From Neisseria dentiae (GTDB taxonomy: Bacteria; Pseudomonadota; Gammaproteobacteria; Burkholderiales; Neisseriaceae), in contig NZ_CP059570.1 of NCBI RefSeq assembly GCF_014055005.1, positions 1,488,001 to 1,552,000 of the forward strand: a DNA stretch of 64,000 nucleotides, read 5' to 3'. The notes beneath the pieces are model-generated. The model did no database searches, had not been told where the DNA came from, and saw nothing but the letters and a program-made list of their open reading frames with translations. The position numbers and the translations under genes were made by a program. Position 1 is the first letter of the stretch, and every line of letters begins with the position of its first letter. Shown piece after piece: positions 29,885 to 39,090 of this stretch.

Positions 29885-32800
29885 ATGACTGCCACCGCCA
29901 CCCAACGTATCCGCGAAATCCCTTATAACTACACATCTTATTCCGACCGCGAAATCGTTATCCGCCTGTTGGGCGAACACGCCTGGAATGTGTTGCAGGA
30001 ACTGCGCGGCCAGCGCAGAACGGGGCGTTCGGCGCGTATGCTGTTTGAAGTGCTCGGCGACATCTGGGTGGTGGTGCGCAACCCTTACTTGGTGGACGAC
30101 CTGCTCGAACACCCCGCCCGCCAGGCCGCGCTGGTGCAGGAAATGCGCCACCGTTTGGGCGAAATCCAGAAGCGGCGCGACAACAACGAGCAGGTGGCCG
30201 AGCTGCTGCTGGCGGCCGAAGCGGCGGTTAAACGGTTTGACGAAAGTTTTGCAACCACCCGCCAAAAGCGCGAGCAGATTCTGGCGCGTTTGAGCAAAAT
30301 CACCCGCAAACACAATATCATGTTCGACGGCCTCGCCCGCGTGAGCCACGTTACCGACGCCACCGACTGGCGCGTGGAATATCCGTTTGTGGTGGTCAAC
30401 CCCGACAGCGAAGACGAAATCGCGCCGCTGGTGCGCGCCTTAATCGAGCTGGATTTAACCATTATTCCGCGCGGCGGCGGCACCGGCTACACCGGCGGCG
30501 CGGTGCCGCTCGATGCGATGAGCGCGGTAATCAACACCGAAAAACTCGACAAACACAACGGCGTGCAATATGTGGAGCTGCCCGGCCTCGAGGGCACGCA
30601 TCCGATTATCCACTGCGGCGCCGGCGTGGTAACTCGGCGGGTGGAAGAAACCGCCGCCGCCGCCAAACTGGTGTTTGCGGTCGACCCCACTTCCGCCGAC
30701 GCTTCCTGCGTGGGCGGCAACGTGGCGATGAACGCCGGCGGCAAAAAAGCGGTGCTGTGGGGTACGGCGCTGGATAATCTCGCCTATTGGAAAATGGTCA
30801 ACCCGCAGGGCGAATGGCTGAAAATCGAGCGCGTGCGCCACAATTTCGGCAAAATCCACGACGAAGACACCGCCATATTCGACGTGCACACGCTCACTTC
30901 AGACGGCCTGAACACCGTGAAAACCGAGCGTTTGGAAATCCCCGGCCACAAATTCCGCAAAGTCGGCCTCGGCAAAGACGTTACCGACAAATTCCTAAGC
31001 GGCCTGCCCGGCGTGCAGAAAGAAGGCACCGACGGCATCATCACCAGCTGCGCGTTCGTGCTGCACACCATGCCCAAGCACACCCGCACCATCTGTTTGG
31101 AATTTTTCGGCACCGTCGCCAACGCCACCCCTTCCATCGTCGAAATCCGCGACTACCTGCTCGGCCACGGGAGCGTGCAACTGGCAGGCTTGGAACACCT
31201 CGACTGGCGCTATGTGCGCGCCGTCGGCTACGCCACCAAAGCGGCGGGCAAAGGCCGCCCCAAAATGGTGCTGATTGCCGACATCGTCAGCGACGACGAA
31301 GCCGCCGTAAACGAAGCGGCCGACCACATCGTGAAGCTGGCACAGGCGCGCGACGGCGAAGGCTTTATCGCCGTTACCCCCGAAGCGCGCAAAACCTTCT
31401 GGCTCGACCGCAGCCGCACCGCCGCCATCGCCAAACACACCAACGCCTTCAAAATCAACGAAGACGTGGTGATTCCGCTGGAGCGTTTGGGCGAGTATTC
31501 AGACGGCATCGAACGCATCAACATCGAATTGTCGATTAAAAACAAACTCGCCCTGTGCGAAGCGCTGATCCAATACCTGCAAGGCAACCTGCCCGTTGAG
31601 CAGATGGGCACCGACCTGCCCAAAAGCGAATTGCTGGGCGAACGCGCCAACCACGCGCTCGCGCATGTAGAGGCCGTGCAGGAACGCTGGCAATGGCTGC
31701 TCGCCAATCTCGACGCGCCGCTGGCCGACTACAAACAGCGCTACGGCACCGCCGTGCACGCCGCACCCGAAGCGAACGACAGCGAAAGCAGCTTTACCGC
31801 CTTCCGCGATTTCCGCCTGCGCGTATCGATTAAAGCCGACGTGATGAAACCCCTGTCTGAAATTTTCAGCGGCAAAACCGACACCAAAATCATGCAGGGC
31901 TTGGCGAACATCCATGCCAAAGTGGTGCGCTCGCGCGTGTTTGTGGCGCTGCATATGCACGCGGGCGACGGCAACGTGCACACCAATATCCCTGTGAATT
32001 CCGACGATTACGATATGCTTCAGACGGCCCATAAAGCCGTGGAGCGCATCATGGCCATCGCCCGCAGCCTCAACGGCGTGATTTCCGGCGAACACGGCAT
32101 CGGCATCACCAAGCTCGAATTCCTCACCGACGAAGAAATGCAGCCCTTCTGGGACTACAAAGCCAAAATCGACCCGCAAGGCCGCTTCAACCGCCACAAA
32201 CTGATGAAAGGCGCCGACTTGCGCAACGCCTACACGCCTTCGTTCGAATTATTGGGCGTGGAATCGCTGATTATGGAGCAGTCCGCCCTCGGCACCATCG
32301 CCGAATCGGTGAAAGACTGCCTGCGCTGCGGCAAATGCAAACCCGTGTGCAGCACCCACGTTCCCCGCGCCAACCTGCTCTACAGCCCGCGCAACAAAAT
32401 CCTCGGCGTGGGCCTGTTAACCGAAGCGTTTTTATACGAAGAACAAACCCGCCGCGGCGTGTCGATCAAGCATTTCGACGAACTCAACGACGTGGGCGAC
32501 CATTGCACCGTCTGCCACCGCTGCGTCAAACCCTGCCCCGTCAACATCGACTTCGGCGACGTTACCGTAGCCATCCGCAACTACCTGCACAAATCCGGCA
32601 AACGCAAATTCAACCCCGCCGTGGCCGCAGGCATGGCCTTTCTCAACGCCACCGACCCGCGCACCATCAATATTCTGCGCAAAGGCGTGGTAGAAGCCGG
32701 CTTCAAGCTGCAAAACCTCGGCTACCAATGGGGCAAAAAACTCCACATCGGCGCAGGCCGCCAGAAAGCCGCCCCCAAAGCCACCACCGGCAAAGCCCCG

Positions 32801-33715
32801 GTAAAAGAGCAAGTGGTGCACTTTATCAACCGCCCGCTGCCGCGCAACGTGCCGATTAAAACCGCCCGTGCGCTGCTGAACATCGAAGACGCCAAAACCG
32901 TGCCGATTATCCGCAGCCCGCAAACCGGCGAAGACGCCGAAGCCGTGTTCTACTTCCCCGGCTGCGGCTCCGAGCGCCTGTTCAGCCAAGTGGGGCTGGC
33001 CACCCAAGCCATGCTGTGGCACGCCGGCGTGCAAACCGTGCTGCCGCCCGGCTACCTCTGCTGCGGCTATCCGCAAAGCGCCGGCGGCAACCAGGCCAAG
33101 GCCGACCAAATGGTGACCGAAAACCGCGTGCTATTTCACCGCATGGCCAACACCTTGAATTATCTCGACATCAAAACCGTGGTGGTAAGCTGCGGCACTT
33201 GTTACGACGCCTTGGCCGAATACCGCTTCGAAGACATCTTCCCCGGCTGCCGCATCATCGACATCCACGAGTTTCTGCTCGAAAAAGGCATCAAGCTCGA
33301 CGGCGTGAGCGGTCAGCAATACCTCTACCACGACCCCTGCCACAGCCCGATCAAAACCATGAACGCCACCAAAATGACCAGCGAGCTGATGGGTAAAGAA
33401 GTGGTGTTGAGCGACCGCTGCTGCGGTGAGAGCGGCATGTTTGCCGTCAAACGGCCCGACATCGCCACGCAGGTGAAATTCCGCAAGCAGGAAGAAATCG
33501 AGAAAAACCTCAACCAACTACCGCAGGGCGAGCCGGTGAAAATGCTCACCTCCTGCCCAGCCTGCCTGCAAGGCTTAAGCCGCTACACCGACGACAACCA
33601 ACTGCCCGCCGACTACATCGTAGTAGAAATGGCCAAACATATCCTCGGCGACAACTGGCAAAACGAATTCGTTGAAAAAGCCAATAACGGCGGCATCGAG
33701 AAAGTGCGGCTGTAA
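29885..33715 (+). CDS. FAD-binding and Fe-S oxidoreductase (DUF3683, glycolate/D-lactate dehydrogenase-like)
   Basis: 1,276 residues. The N-terminal DUF3683-type helical domain (about 1-150) precedes the FAD-binding PCMH domain (PRGGGTGYTGGA at 195-206, TSADASCVGGNVAMNAGG near 265) and the FAD-oxidase C-terminal domain (SGEHGIGITKLEFL near 735). Two 4Fe-4S motifs follow: CLRCGKCKPVC near 812 and CTVCHRCVKPC near 874. The last third has two CCG-type segments (CCGYPQSAGG near 1059, CCGESGMF near 1179). It is thus a single-chain version of the GlcD-GlcF arrangement; a 2-hydroxyacid such as D-lactate is the likely substrate, with electrons passed to the respiratory chain. Substrate not provable by sequence. 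Confidence 0.88.
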   Translation: MTATATQRIREIPYNYTSYSDREIVIRLLGEHAWNVLQELRGQRRTGRSARMLFEVLGDIWVVVRNPYLVDDLLEHPARQAALVQEMRHRLGEIQKRRDNNEQVAELLLAAEAAVKRFDESFATTRQKREQILARLSKITRKHNIMFDGLARVSHVTDATDWRVEYPFVVVNPDSEDEIAPLVRALIELDLTIIPRGGGTGYTGGAVPLDAMSAVINTEKLDKHNGVQYVELPGLEGTHPIIHCGAGVVTRRVEETAAAAKLVFAVDPTSADASCVGGNVAMNAGGKKAVLWGTALDNLAYWKMVNPQGEWLKIERVRHNFGKIHDEDTAIFDVHTLTSDGLNTVKTERLEIPGHKFRKVGLGKDVTDKFLSGLPGVQKEGTDGIITSCAFVLHTMPKHTRTICLEFFGTVANATPSIVEIRDYLLGHGSVQLAGLEHLDWRYVRAVGYATKAAGKGRPKMVLIADIVSDDEAAVNEAADHIVKLAQARDGEGFIAVTPEARKTFWLDRSRTAAIAKHTNAFKINEDVVIPLERLGEYSDGIERINIELSIKNKLALCEALIQYLQGNLPVEQMGTDLPKSELLGERANHALAHVEAVQERWQWLLANLDAPLADYKQRYGTAVHAAPEANDSESSFTAFRDFRLRVSIKADVMKPLSEIFSGKTDTKIMQGLANIHAKVVRSRVFVALHMHAGDGNVHTNIPVNSDDYDMLQTAHKAVERIMAIARSLNGVISGEHGIGITKLEFLTDEEMQPFWDYKAKIDPQGRFNRHKLMKGADLRNAYTPSFELLGVESLIMEQSALGTIAESVKDCLRCGKCKPVCSTHVPRANLLYSPRNKILGVGLLTEAFLYEEQTRRGVSIKHFDELNDVGDHCTVCHRCVKPCPVNIDFGDVTVAIRNYLHKSGKRKFNPAVAAGMAFLNATDPRTINILRKGVVEAGFKLQNLGYQWGKKLHIGAGRQKAAPKATTGKAPVKEQVVHFINRPLPRNVPIKTARALLNIEDAKTVPIIRSPQTGEDAEAVFYFPGCGSERLFSQVGLATQAMLWHAGVQTVLPPGYLCCGYPQSAGGNQAKADQMVTENRVLFHRMANTLNYLDIKTVVVSCGTCYDALAEYRFEDIFPGCRIIDIHEFLLEKGIKLDGVSGQQYLYHDPCHSPIKTMNATKMTSELMGKEVVLSDRCCGESGMFAVKRPDIATQVKFRKQEEIEKNLNQLPQGEPVKMLTSCPACLQGLSRYTDDNQLPADYIVVEMAKHILGDNWQNEFVEKANNGGIEKVRL

Positions 33716-33733
33716 GCCCGGCTGCGACGCAAG

Positions 33734-33765
33734 AGGCCGTCTGAAAAGATTTTTTCAGACGGCCT
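33734..33765 (+). terminator. Uptake-sequence inverted pair after the FAD/Fe-S gene
   Basis: AGGCCGTCTGAAAA / TTTTTTCAGACGGCCT. The IS5-family element is inserted immediately after its last base. Confidence 0.8.
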
Positions 33766-34970
33766 GAGACCTTTGCGAAATACCAGCTACTCCATCCAAA
33801 CGGTTACCTGAACAATCAAGGTAACCGTTTTTGCATTTTCAGACGTGTTTCTCGTCCATATTTCCCTCAATTAGCCCCTTTATCGGGGTGTCCATTGCCT
33901 TTTCAGGCAGCAGCAGGCACACGAAGCCTGTTGGCTGCCTTTAGCAGGTTCAGGCACACCGCTTTCAAATGGCTTTGCGCCAGCACTTTCCGTAAGCCAA
34001 AATAACGCGCTCTTTTACAGCCGAACTTCCGGTGCAGCGTACCGAAGGTTTGCTCGACCACATAACGCACTTTCGACAGCTGCGTATTGCGCTGTTTCTC
34101 ATGCTCCGTTAAAGGTTTGCCCCGGTGTGCCTTACGCATAATGCCGTCGGATAGCTGTTTGCTTTGCAGATGTTCCCGGTTGGCTTTACTGTCATACCCT
34201 TTATCGGCATAGACGGTTGTTCCGGGTGCGATGCCGTCCAACAGCGGTTCGAAATGGTTGCATTCATGGGCGTTGGCCGGAGTGATGTGCAGTTTCTCGA
34301 TATAGCCTTCTGAATCGGTGCGGGTGTGTTGTTTGTAGCCCAAGGTGAATTTGCCCTCTTTCTTCACCCAGCGCGCATCCTTATCTTTGCTGGGCAAGGT
34401 TTCGGCGGTGATGCCGTTTTCATCGGTTTCGATAGCCTGACGCTGTTTGCCTCCGGCAGTTTGGATGATGGTGGCGTCAATTACTGCCGCCGGGGCTTTC
34501 TCTATTTTTAAGCCTTTTTGGGTCAGCTGGCAGTTAATCAGTTCGAGAAGCCGGGCTAAGGTGTCATCCTGTGCCAGCCAATTGCGGAAACGGCAGAGGG
34601 TGCTGTGGTCAGGTAAGGAGACCTCATCAAACCCGCAGAAGAAGTAGAAATCCAGACGGGTGGCTAAACAGCGTTCCAATTCCGGATCGGAAAGGCTGTG
34701 CCATTGGCCGAGCAATACGGCTTTGAGCATGGGCAGTAGCGGATAGGCGGGGCGACCGCGGTGGTCGCGGATGTAACGGGTCTTTTGCCGGTTGAGAAGT
34801 TGTTCGATGGGCTGCCAATCGAGTAGCTGGTTAATTTTGAGCAACGGGTAGCTGTCGATATGTTTGCTCATCATTATTTGGGCTTGTTGGTGGAAAAAGC
34901 TGTTCATAAAAAACTCCTCTGAATTCTTTAGGAGAATTTAGAGGAGTTTTGGTTTTTTTGCAAAGGTCTC
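33766..34970 (-). mobile_element. IS5-family (IS1106-like) insertion sequence
   Basis: 1,205 bp bounded by GAGACCTTTGC (33766-33776) and GCAAAGGTCTC (34960-34970). GGCCT occurs on both sides (33761-33765 and 34971-34975), a probable 5-bp target duplication. It contains one intact transposase. The same termini and a 5-bp duplication are found on the small element at 57071-57267. Confidence 0.92.
33903..34907 (-). CDS. IS5-family transposase
   Basis: 334 residues, intact. N-terminal DUF772-type region (LLPMLKAVLLGQWHSLSDPE, LPDHSTLCRFRNWL), then the DDE core with VIDATIIQTAG, TTVYADKGYDSKANREHL and VRYVVEQTFGTLHRKFG, the expected D, D and E positions. It matches the IS1106-like group common in Neisseria. 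The element appears functional. Confidence 0.93.
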   Translation of the reverse strand: MNSFFHQQAQIMMSKHIDSYPLLKINQLLDWQPIEQLLNRQKTRYIRDHRGRPAYPLLPMLKAVLLGQWHSLSDPELERCLATRLDFYFFCGFDEVSLPDHSTLCRFRNWLAQDDTLARLLELINCQLTQKGLKIEKAPAAVIDATIIQTAGGKQRQAIETDENGITAETLPSKDKDARWVKKEGKFTLGYKQHTRTDSEGYIEKLHITPANAHECNHFEPLLDGIAPGTTVYADKGYDSKANREHLQSKQLSDGIMRKAHRGKPLTEHEKQRNTQLSKVRYVVEQTFGTLHRKFGCKRARYFGLRKVLAQSHLKAVCLNLLKAANRLRVPAAA

Positions 34971-35053
34971 GGCCTTTATCTTTTAAACCTAAAATATTTA
35001 TTTACCGCTGATGGTTTATCCCACCTCAATTTATTCCGCCACAAAACGCACTT

Positions 35054-35268
35054 TCACCTCACATTTGACACCGCAGCTTTCAGTTTCTCCGTTTCGCAGA
35101 TTTTGCCCAAGCTGGTATCGCTGTAAGCGGAATCGAAGCGCTCGTAAAACACCACAATGGTATCGCCCTGCCACAGCATCACATCGCCCGCTTCGACAAA
35201 GCCGGGGCAGCTGTTGCTACGCGGCAGGCTTTGCGGCAGTGGTGCATGTTTTTCGTTGTCGAGGCGGT
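35054..35268 (-). pseudogene. Truncated cyclophilin-like protein gene
   Basis: The frame encodes DNEKHAPLPQSLPRSNSCPG, then FVEAGDVMLWQGDTIVVFYE, RFDSAYSDTSLGKI and a short end. It corresponds to the C-terminal half of the intact cyclophilin-like lipoprotein at 49609-50070, with many substitutions. The N-terminal half, including the signal peptide, is missing. The upstream extension of the frame enters the end of the next gene and is not coding. Confidence 0.8.
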
Positions 35269-35270
35269 GT

Positions 35271-35657
35271 TCACTTAACCGGCACGGCTTTCGAGCCGAA
35301 CACCACCGGATGGGTTTCAATCATTTTGCGCGACACAATCATGTCTTTTGCGCCCTTCAGCCAGCTCTGAAAATGCGGCGATGCACGGTGGGCCTGATAG
35401 GCGGCTTCATCGGCATAGGCTTCGACGATATAAAAACGGCTTGGGTCTTGTTTGTCGGTCATCACATACATGCCCAGCACGCCGGTTTCGGTATTCACTG
35501 ACCGGCGGATGTTTTCCTCGCCCAGCCGCTTGAACGACTCGAGGTTTTCGGGGTGCACCTGCATTTCAAAAATGCGGATAATCGGTTCGGCATGGCTTAA
35601 GGTGGCGCTCATCATGGCAGCACTCATCACAAATACGCGCAATAATTTTCTGATCAT
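35271..35657 (-). CDS. Exported antibiotic-biosynthesis monooxygenase (ABM) domain protein
   Basis: 128 residues from ATG 35657, which has GGAAAAT upstream. Signal peptide MIRKLLRVFVMSAAMMSATL, ending SHAEP, then an ABM fold (IIRIFEMQVHPENLESFKRL, FYIVEAYADEAAYQAHRASP, HFQSWLKG). ABM proteins are small heme- or quinone-oxidising monooxygenases; this one is secreted. It is the last intact gene of a three-gene operon with a YciI-like and a quinone-reductase-like gene, which suggests handling of reactive quinones or aldehydes. Confidence 0.82.
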   Translation of the reverse strand: MIRKLLRVFVMSAAMMSATLSHAEPIIRIFEMQVHPENLESFKRLGEENIRRSVNTETGVLGMYVMTDKQDPSRFYIVEAYADEAAYQAHRASPHFQSWLKGAKDMIVSRKMIETHPVVFGSKAVPVK

Positions 35658-35658
35658 T

Positions 35659-35961
35659 TTATTTTCCTGCCCATTCGGGTAATGATTTGGCAATCAAATT
35701 GGCTTGGAATTCGCGCACGCGGTAATCGGCCAGTTTGTTGGCCCAATACACATCTTCGGCAAGCATGGCGTCTAACTCTTCCCGACTGCCGGTTTGGGCA
35801 ATAATCATGCCCGCGCCTGCTTGGTCGCGGTACGGCCCAAGCATTAAAAATTTGCCTTGTTCAAAATACTTGGCAAACCATGCGCGGTGGCCGGCCAGCA
35901 GGGTTTCGTTTTGCCCGGCGGGGATGATGTCGGTTTTGAGGGTAATATCAATTAAATACAT
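35659..35961 (-). CDS. YciI-family protein
   Basis: 100 residues: MYLIDITLKTDIIPAGQNET, the active-site-like GHRAWFAKYFEQGKFLMLGP, then LDAMLAEDVYWANKLADYRV. This is the YciI ferredoxin-like fold with the conserved His. The family's role is largely unknown (muconolactone isomerase-like). It ends one base before the start of the ABM gene and shares its operon. Confidence 0.85.
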   Translation of the reverse strand: MYLIDITLKTDIIPAGQNETLLAGHRAWFAKYFEQGKFLMLGPYRDQAGAGMIIAQTGSREELDAMLAEDVYWANKLADYRVREFQANLIAKSLPEWAGK

Positions 35962-35973
35962 GGCGTTATCCTT

Positions 35974-36531
35974 TCAGACGGCCTCAATGGCAGCCAACAG
36001 GCGCCGGGCATGTTCTTTGGCGGCTTCGCGTTGGGCGGCAATCGCCGCTTCGTTGTTGCGGGTGGTGTAGCCGATGCCGCAGGTGTAAACCGCAGGCTGC
36101 AAATCCAAGCCGCACAGAATGGCGGTGGATTCAAACGCAGCCAGATAGTCTTCTATCGTGTGCCGCATCAAACCGTCGCGCGCATAGGCGGCTTCGGGCG
36201 CGCCGGTGGTAAACGACAAGATCAGCTTTTTGCCGCCCAGCACGCCTTTGGAGCCGTGCGCAAAACCGTGCAGGAATACTTCGTCGAGCCACACCTTCAT
36301 CAAACCGGGCAGCGCATACCATGAAAAGGGAAACTGCCACACGATGACATCGGCGTTTTGCAGGGCGGCTTGCTCGGCGGCCACGTCGATGCGGTAATCG
36401 GGATAGCGTTCGCTCAATTTGCGGATTTCGGCTTGGGGTAGTTGCGCCGCCACTTCGTCCAAAATGGTGCGGTTGGCCAGCGAACGGCTCAAATCGGGGT
36501 GGCCGGCAACGATCAAAATATTCTTTTGCAT
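35974..36531 (-). CDS. NAD(P)H:quinone reductase (flavodoxin-fold, MdaB/KefF-like)
   Basis: 185 residues. Flavin site MQKNILIVAGHPDLSRSLAN, then VIVWQFPFSWYALPGLMKVW with the family WQFPxxWYxxPxxMKxWxD motif, LDEVFLHGFAHG and FTTGAPEAAY. Two-electron reduction of quinones or electrophiles protects against redox cycling. First gene of the minus-strand operon, divergent from a LysR gene that probably regulates it. Confidence 0.88.
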   Translation of the reverse strand: MQKNILIVAGHPDLSRSLANRTILDEVAAQLPQAEIRKLSERYPDYRIDVAAEQAALQNADVIVWQFPFSWYALPGLMKVWLDEVFLHGFAHGSKGVLGGKKLILSFTTGAPEAAYARDGLMRHTIEDYLAAFESTAILCGLDLQPAVYTCGIGYTTRNNEAAIAAQREAAKEHARRLLAAIEAV

Positions 36532-36634
36532 AAATCATTTCCTATGGCGATATTCAACATGGCGCCATTGTGCCGTTTCTTTTATCAAAGAAAAATACGA
36601 TAATCGTAAAAACACTCTCAACTTAAAATTGAAA

Positions 36635-37579
36635 ATGCTTGATAACGATTTCAAAACCCTCAACGCCTTTATCCACACCGCACGGCACGGCAGCTTCACC
36701 GCCGCCGCACAAGCCTTGGGATTAACGCCCGCCGCCGTCAGCAAAAGCGTCGGGCAGCTGGAACAGTCGTTAAACACACGCCTGTTCAGCCGCACCACGC
36801 GCAGCCTGAGTCTCACCGCCGAAGGCGAGCATTTTTTCACCCAGGCCGAAACGGCGCTCGCCCTGCTTCAGCAGGCGGCCGAGCATATCAGCGGCAGCGG
36901 GCGGCAATATGCCGGCACCGTGCGGCTGTCGGTGTCGAACGTGATCGGCCGCAACTTGGTGCTGCCCTGCCTGCACGCCTTGCAACAGCGCCACCCTTTG
37001 CTGGATATCGAGCTGGATTTTGAAGACAGAATCATCGATTTTGTGAAAGACGGCTTCGACTTGGTAATCCGCGGCGGCCATATCGCCGAATCTTCGCTGG
37101 TGTCGCGCGCGCTCTCGCCGCTGCACCTCTGCCTCGCGGCCAGCCCCGGCTATCTGGCGCAATACGGCACACCGCGCCGTGTCGAAGATTTGCCGCAACA
37201 CCGCCTGATTGCCCGCCGTTTTGCGAGCTGTAGGTATTCGCCTTGGTATTTCCGGCAAGACGGCACTTTGCTGCCCTTCGAAGCCGCGCGGCACGTATTA
37301 ACGTTCTCCGACCCCGAAGCCTGCGCTCTGGCGGCGCTGGACGGCAGCGGCATCGCCGAAATCCCGATTTATCTGGCGCTGCCGCATTTGCAGGCAGGCC
37401 GTCTGAAAGTGTTGCTTGGCGATTGCCACCATGCCGGCGACTACCGGCTGGTGTTGCAATACGCCCACCGCAACCTGCCCCCGCGCGTGCGCGTGGTGGC
37501 CGAACACCTGTTTGCACACTTATCGCAACACCCCGGCCTGCACACCGCGCCCGAGGAATTGGCGGCGTTTGCCGTTTGA
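36635..37579 (+). CDS. LysR-family transcriptional regulator
   Basis: 314 residues from ATG 36635 (MLDNDFKTLNAFIHTARHGS). Winged helix FTAAAQALGLTPAAVSKSVG at about 18-45, then the effector domain. LysR regulators typically act on the divergent neighbour, here the quinone reductase/YciI/ABM operon, from the 103-base intergenic region. An uptake sequence (AGGCCGTCTGAAA, 37397) lies inside the coding sequence. Confidence 0.93.
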   Translation: MLDNDFKTLNAFIHTARHGSFTAAAQALGLTPAAVSKSVGQLEQSLNTRLFSRTTRSLSLTAEGEHFFTQAETALALLQQAAEHISGSGRQYAGTVRLSVSNVIGRNLVLPCLHALQQRHPLLDIELDFEDRIIDFVKDGFDLVIRGGHIAESSLVSRALSPLHLCLAASPGYLAQYGTPRRVEDLPQHRLIARRFASCRYSPWYFRQDGTLLPFEAARHVLTFSDPEACALAALDGSGIAEIPIYLALPHLQAGRLKVLLGDCHHAGDYRLVLQYAHRNLPPRVRVVAEHLFAHLSQHPGLHTAPEELAAFAV

Positions 37580-37587
37580 ACGTTATA

Positions 37588-37785
37588 GCGGGGCCCAAAA
37601 AATTGGACAAGCGGTATGTTGAATAAGGATATTTATTCAACAATTTACAAATACTTCCTTATATGTTTTTTTGGGGAAGCGGCTATAGCCGCTTCCCCAA
37701 AAAATGGCATAGTATTTTTCTCTAAGCTTTTGAACAAAGAGCTTTGTTCAAAGGGTTGTCTATGCCATTTTTCGGGGGGCCCACT
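37588..37785. repeat. Cluster of large palindromes next to the Wadjet operon
   Basis: Three strong inverted repeats in about 200 bases: GTTGAATAA/TTATTCAAC (37616-37639); a perfect 38-base palindrome whose arm contains GGGGAAGCGGCTA (about 37664-37701); and TTGAACAAAG/CTTTGTTCAA (about 37729-37750) nested in ATGGCATAG/CTATGCCAT. The cluster is bounded by GGGGCCCA (37590) and GGGGCCCA (37776). No gene is convincing here. The remaining interval to 37,923 is AT-rich without clear features. Confidence 0.75.
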
Positions 37786-37923
37786 ATATATCTCGTGAAA
37801 GAGAACTTCAGACAATAGAAAAGGAGAGATATTCTATAACTTTTGTACCTGAGGATTCTGTAGTCATTCAAATCGAAAATGCTCTAATGCTGGAGGCATT
37901 ATACGGATCGTTCTGATTGGGGA

Positions 37924-39090
37924 TCAGCGAATACTGGCCTTTATGACATCCCACGCCACATCCCAGCGGATCCGCTCTTGTTCGAGGCGGATGTGTTGAC
38001 CCAAAGTATTTTCTTTAATCGATTGGTAGAGCTGTTGTTCGCTGTGGGTGAGTAGAGAAAGTTCTGTGGCCGGGTGCGGCGCTTTTTCTTCGCCCCATAA
38101 ATCGCGATGACTCATCAGCGTGGATTCGTCCATCAGCACGGTCTTCAAGTGGGGGAGGTATGTTCTGGCCCGATGAAGAATGGCAAAGCCATGCGTATCC
38201 AGGTCTCCCCAGTAGATACATTGTGCCTGTTGCAGCCAGGGAAGTCGTCCCAGAACGTCAACGGCATATCCCAACCGCATGATGACTACTGTCCCGGGTA
38301 GATCAGTAAAGGCAAGGCCGGTTTGCAGGTTCTCTACAATAAAAACTTGTTTAGGCTGTATATCAAGGCCGGCGATCTCCTCACAGGGCGCAGAGATATC
38401 GCCAAGGCCACCTAAACGGGCTCTTAAGCTCGGATCAAGAACGCGCATGCGCAATAACTGCGGTTGTGCCCTCAAACCGCAGCGCCTGAAGAAATCACGC
38501 TCTCCTGTCGGCTCACCCTGCAGTGTTGCCATCAAGTCGGCGATAAGCGCTTTTCGCGACTCCAGCCATTTGCTGTCGATACCGGCTACCGGAATTTGGC
38601 GCGGATAGAGATTTGATTGTGGATGGCAATGAATCCAATCCAGTATGTCTGCCAGTCGGCGGAAATCAGCCTCGCTGTAATCGGCGAGAATATCAAAGTA
38701 TTTCGGCAACGGCTGTGCCAGCATTGGCCAGCGGGTGGTAAGTGTTTGGTAACGGGATTGCGCTCGTTCCCACCGTGTGGATGCCCCAATCCACAACGAC
38801 ACCTCATCAGCGTTTCGTAACGTCAGTTTCTCTGGCAGTCGCTGGACACCAAGCGCTTTCCACCGCCGCTCACACCACGATAATGTGCCGATTCCTTGCC
38901 AGCTTTGCCATGCACTCACCCATGCACGAACGCCATCAATTTGCTTGAGTGCCGCTTGCTCCGTGGGCACACCGAGCGGCACTTCCAGCGGCCATTGATC
39001 CTCGCCGGTATCATCGCGCAACCATTCGCGCTTTTTATTGTGAAAGCGGCGGTCAAGCCATTGCCGCACATCTTCAGGTAGCCTCAACAC
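37924..39090 (-). CDS. jetD: Wadjet subunit JetD (MksG), DUF3322/DUF2220 nuclease
   Basis: About 388 residues starting at GTG 39090 (or TTG 39087), just behind AGGAGG and overlapping jetC by 17 bases. The N-terminal DUF3322 domain (WPLEVPLGVPTEQAALKQID, WVSAWQSWQGIGTLSWCERR) is followed by the DUF2220 Toprim-type domain, related to topoisomerase VI, with FIVENLQTGLAF (Glu) and IYWGDLDTHGFAILHRAR (DxD). JetD is the nuclease that cuts plasmid DNA extruded by the JetABC motor. Complete, with intact catalytic residues. Confidence 0.92.
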   Translation of the reverse strand: MLRLPEDVRQWLDRRFHNKKREWLRDDTGEDQWPLEVPLGVPTEQAALKQIDGVRAWVSAWQSWQGIGTLSWCERRWKALGVQRLPEKLTLRNADEVSLWIGASTRWERAQSRYQTLTTRWPMLAQPLPKYFDILADYSEADFRRLADILDWIHCHPQSNLYPRQIPVAGIDSKWLESRKALIADLMATLQGEPTGERDFFRRCGLRAQPQLLRMRVLDPSLRARLGGLGDISAPCEEIAGLDIQPKQVFIVENLQTGLAFTDLPGTVVIMRLGYAVDVLGRLPWLQQAQCIYWGDLDTHGFAILHRARTYLPHLKTVLMDESTLMSHRDLWGEEKAPHPATELSLLTHSEQQLYQSIKENTLGQHIRLEQERIRWDVAWDVIKASIR

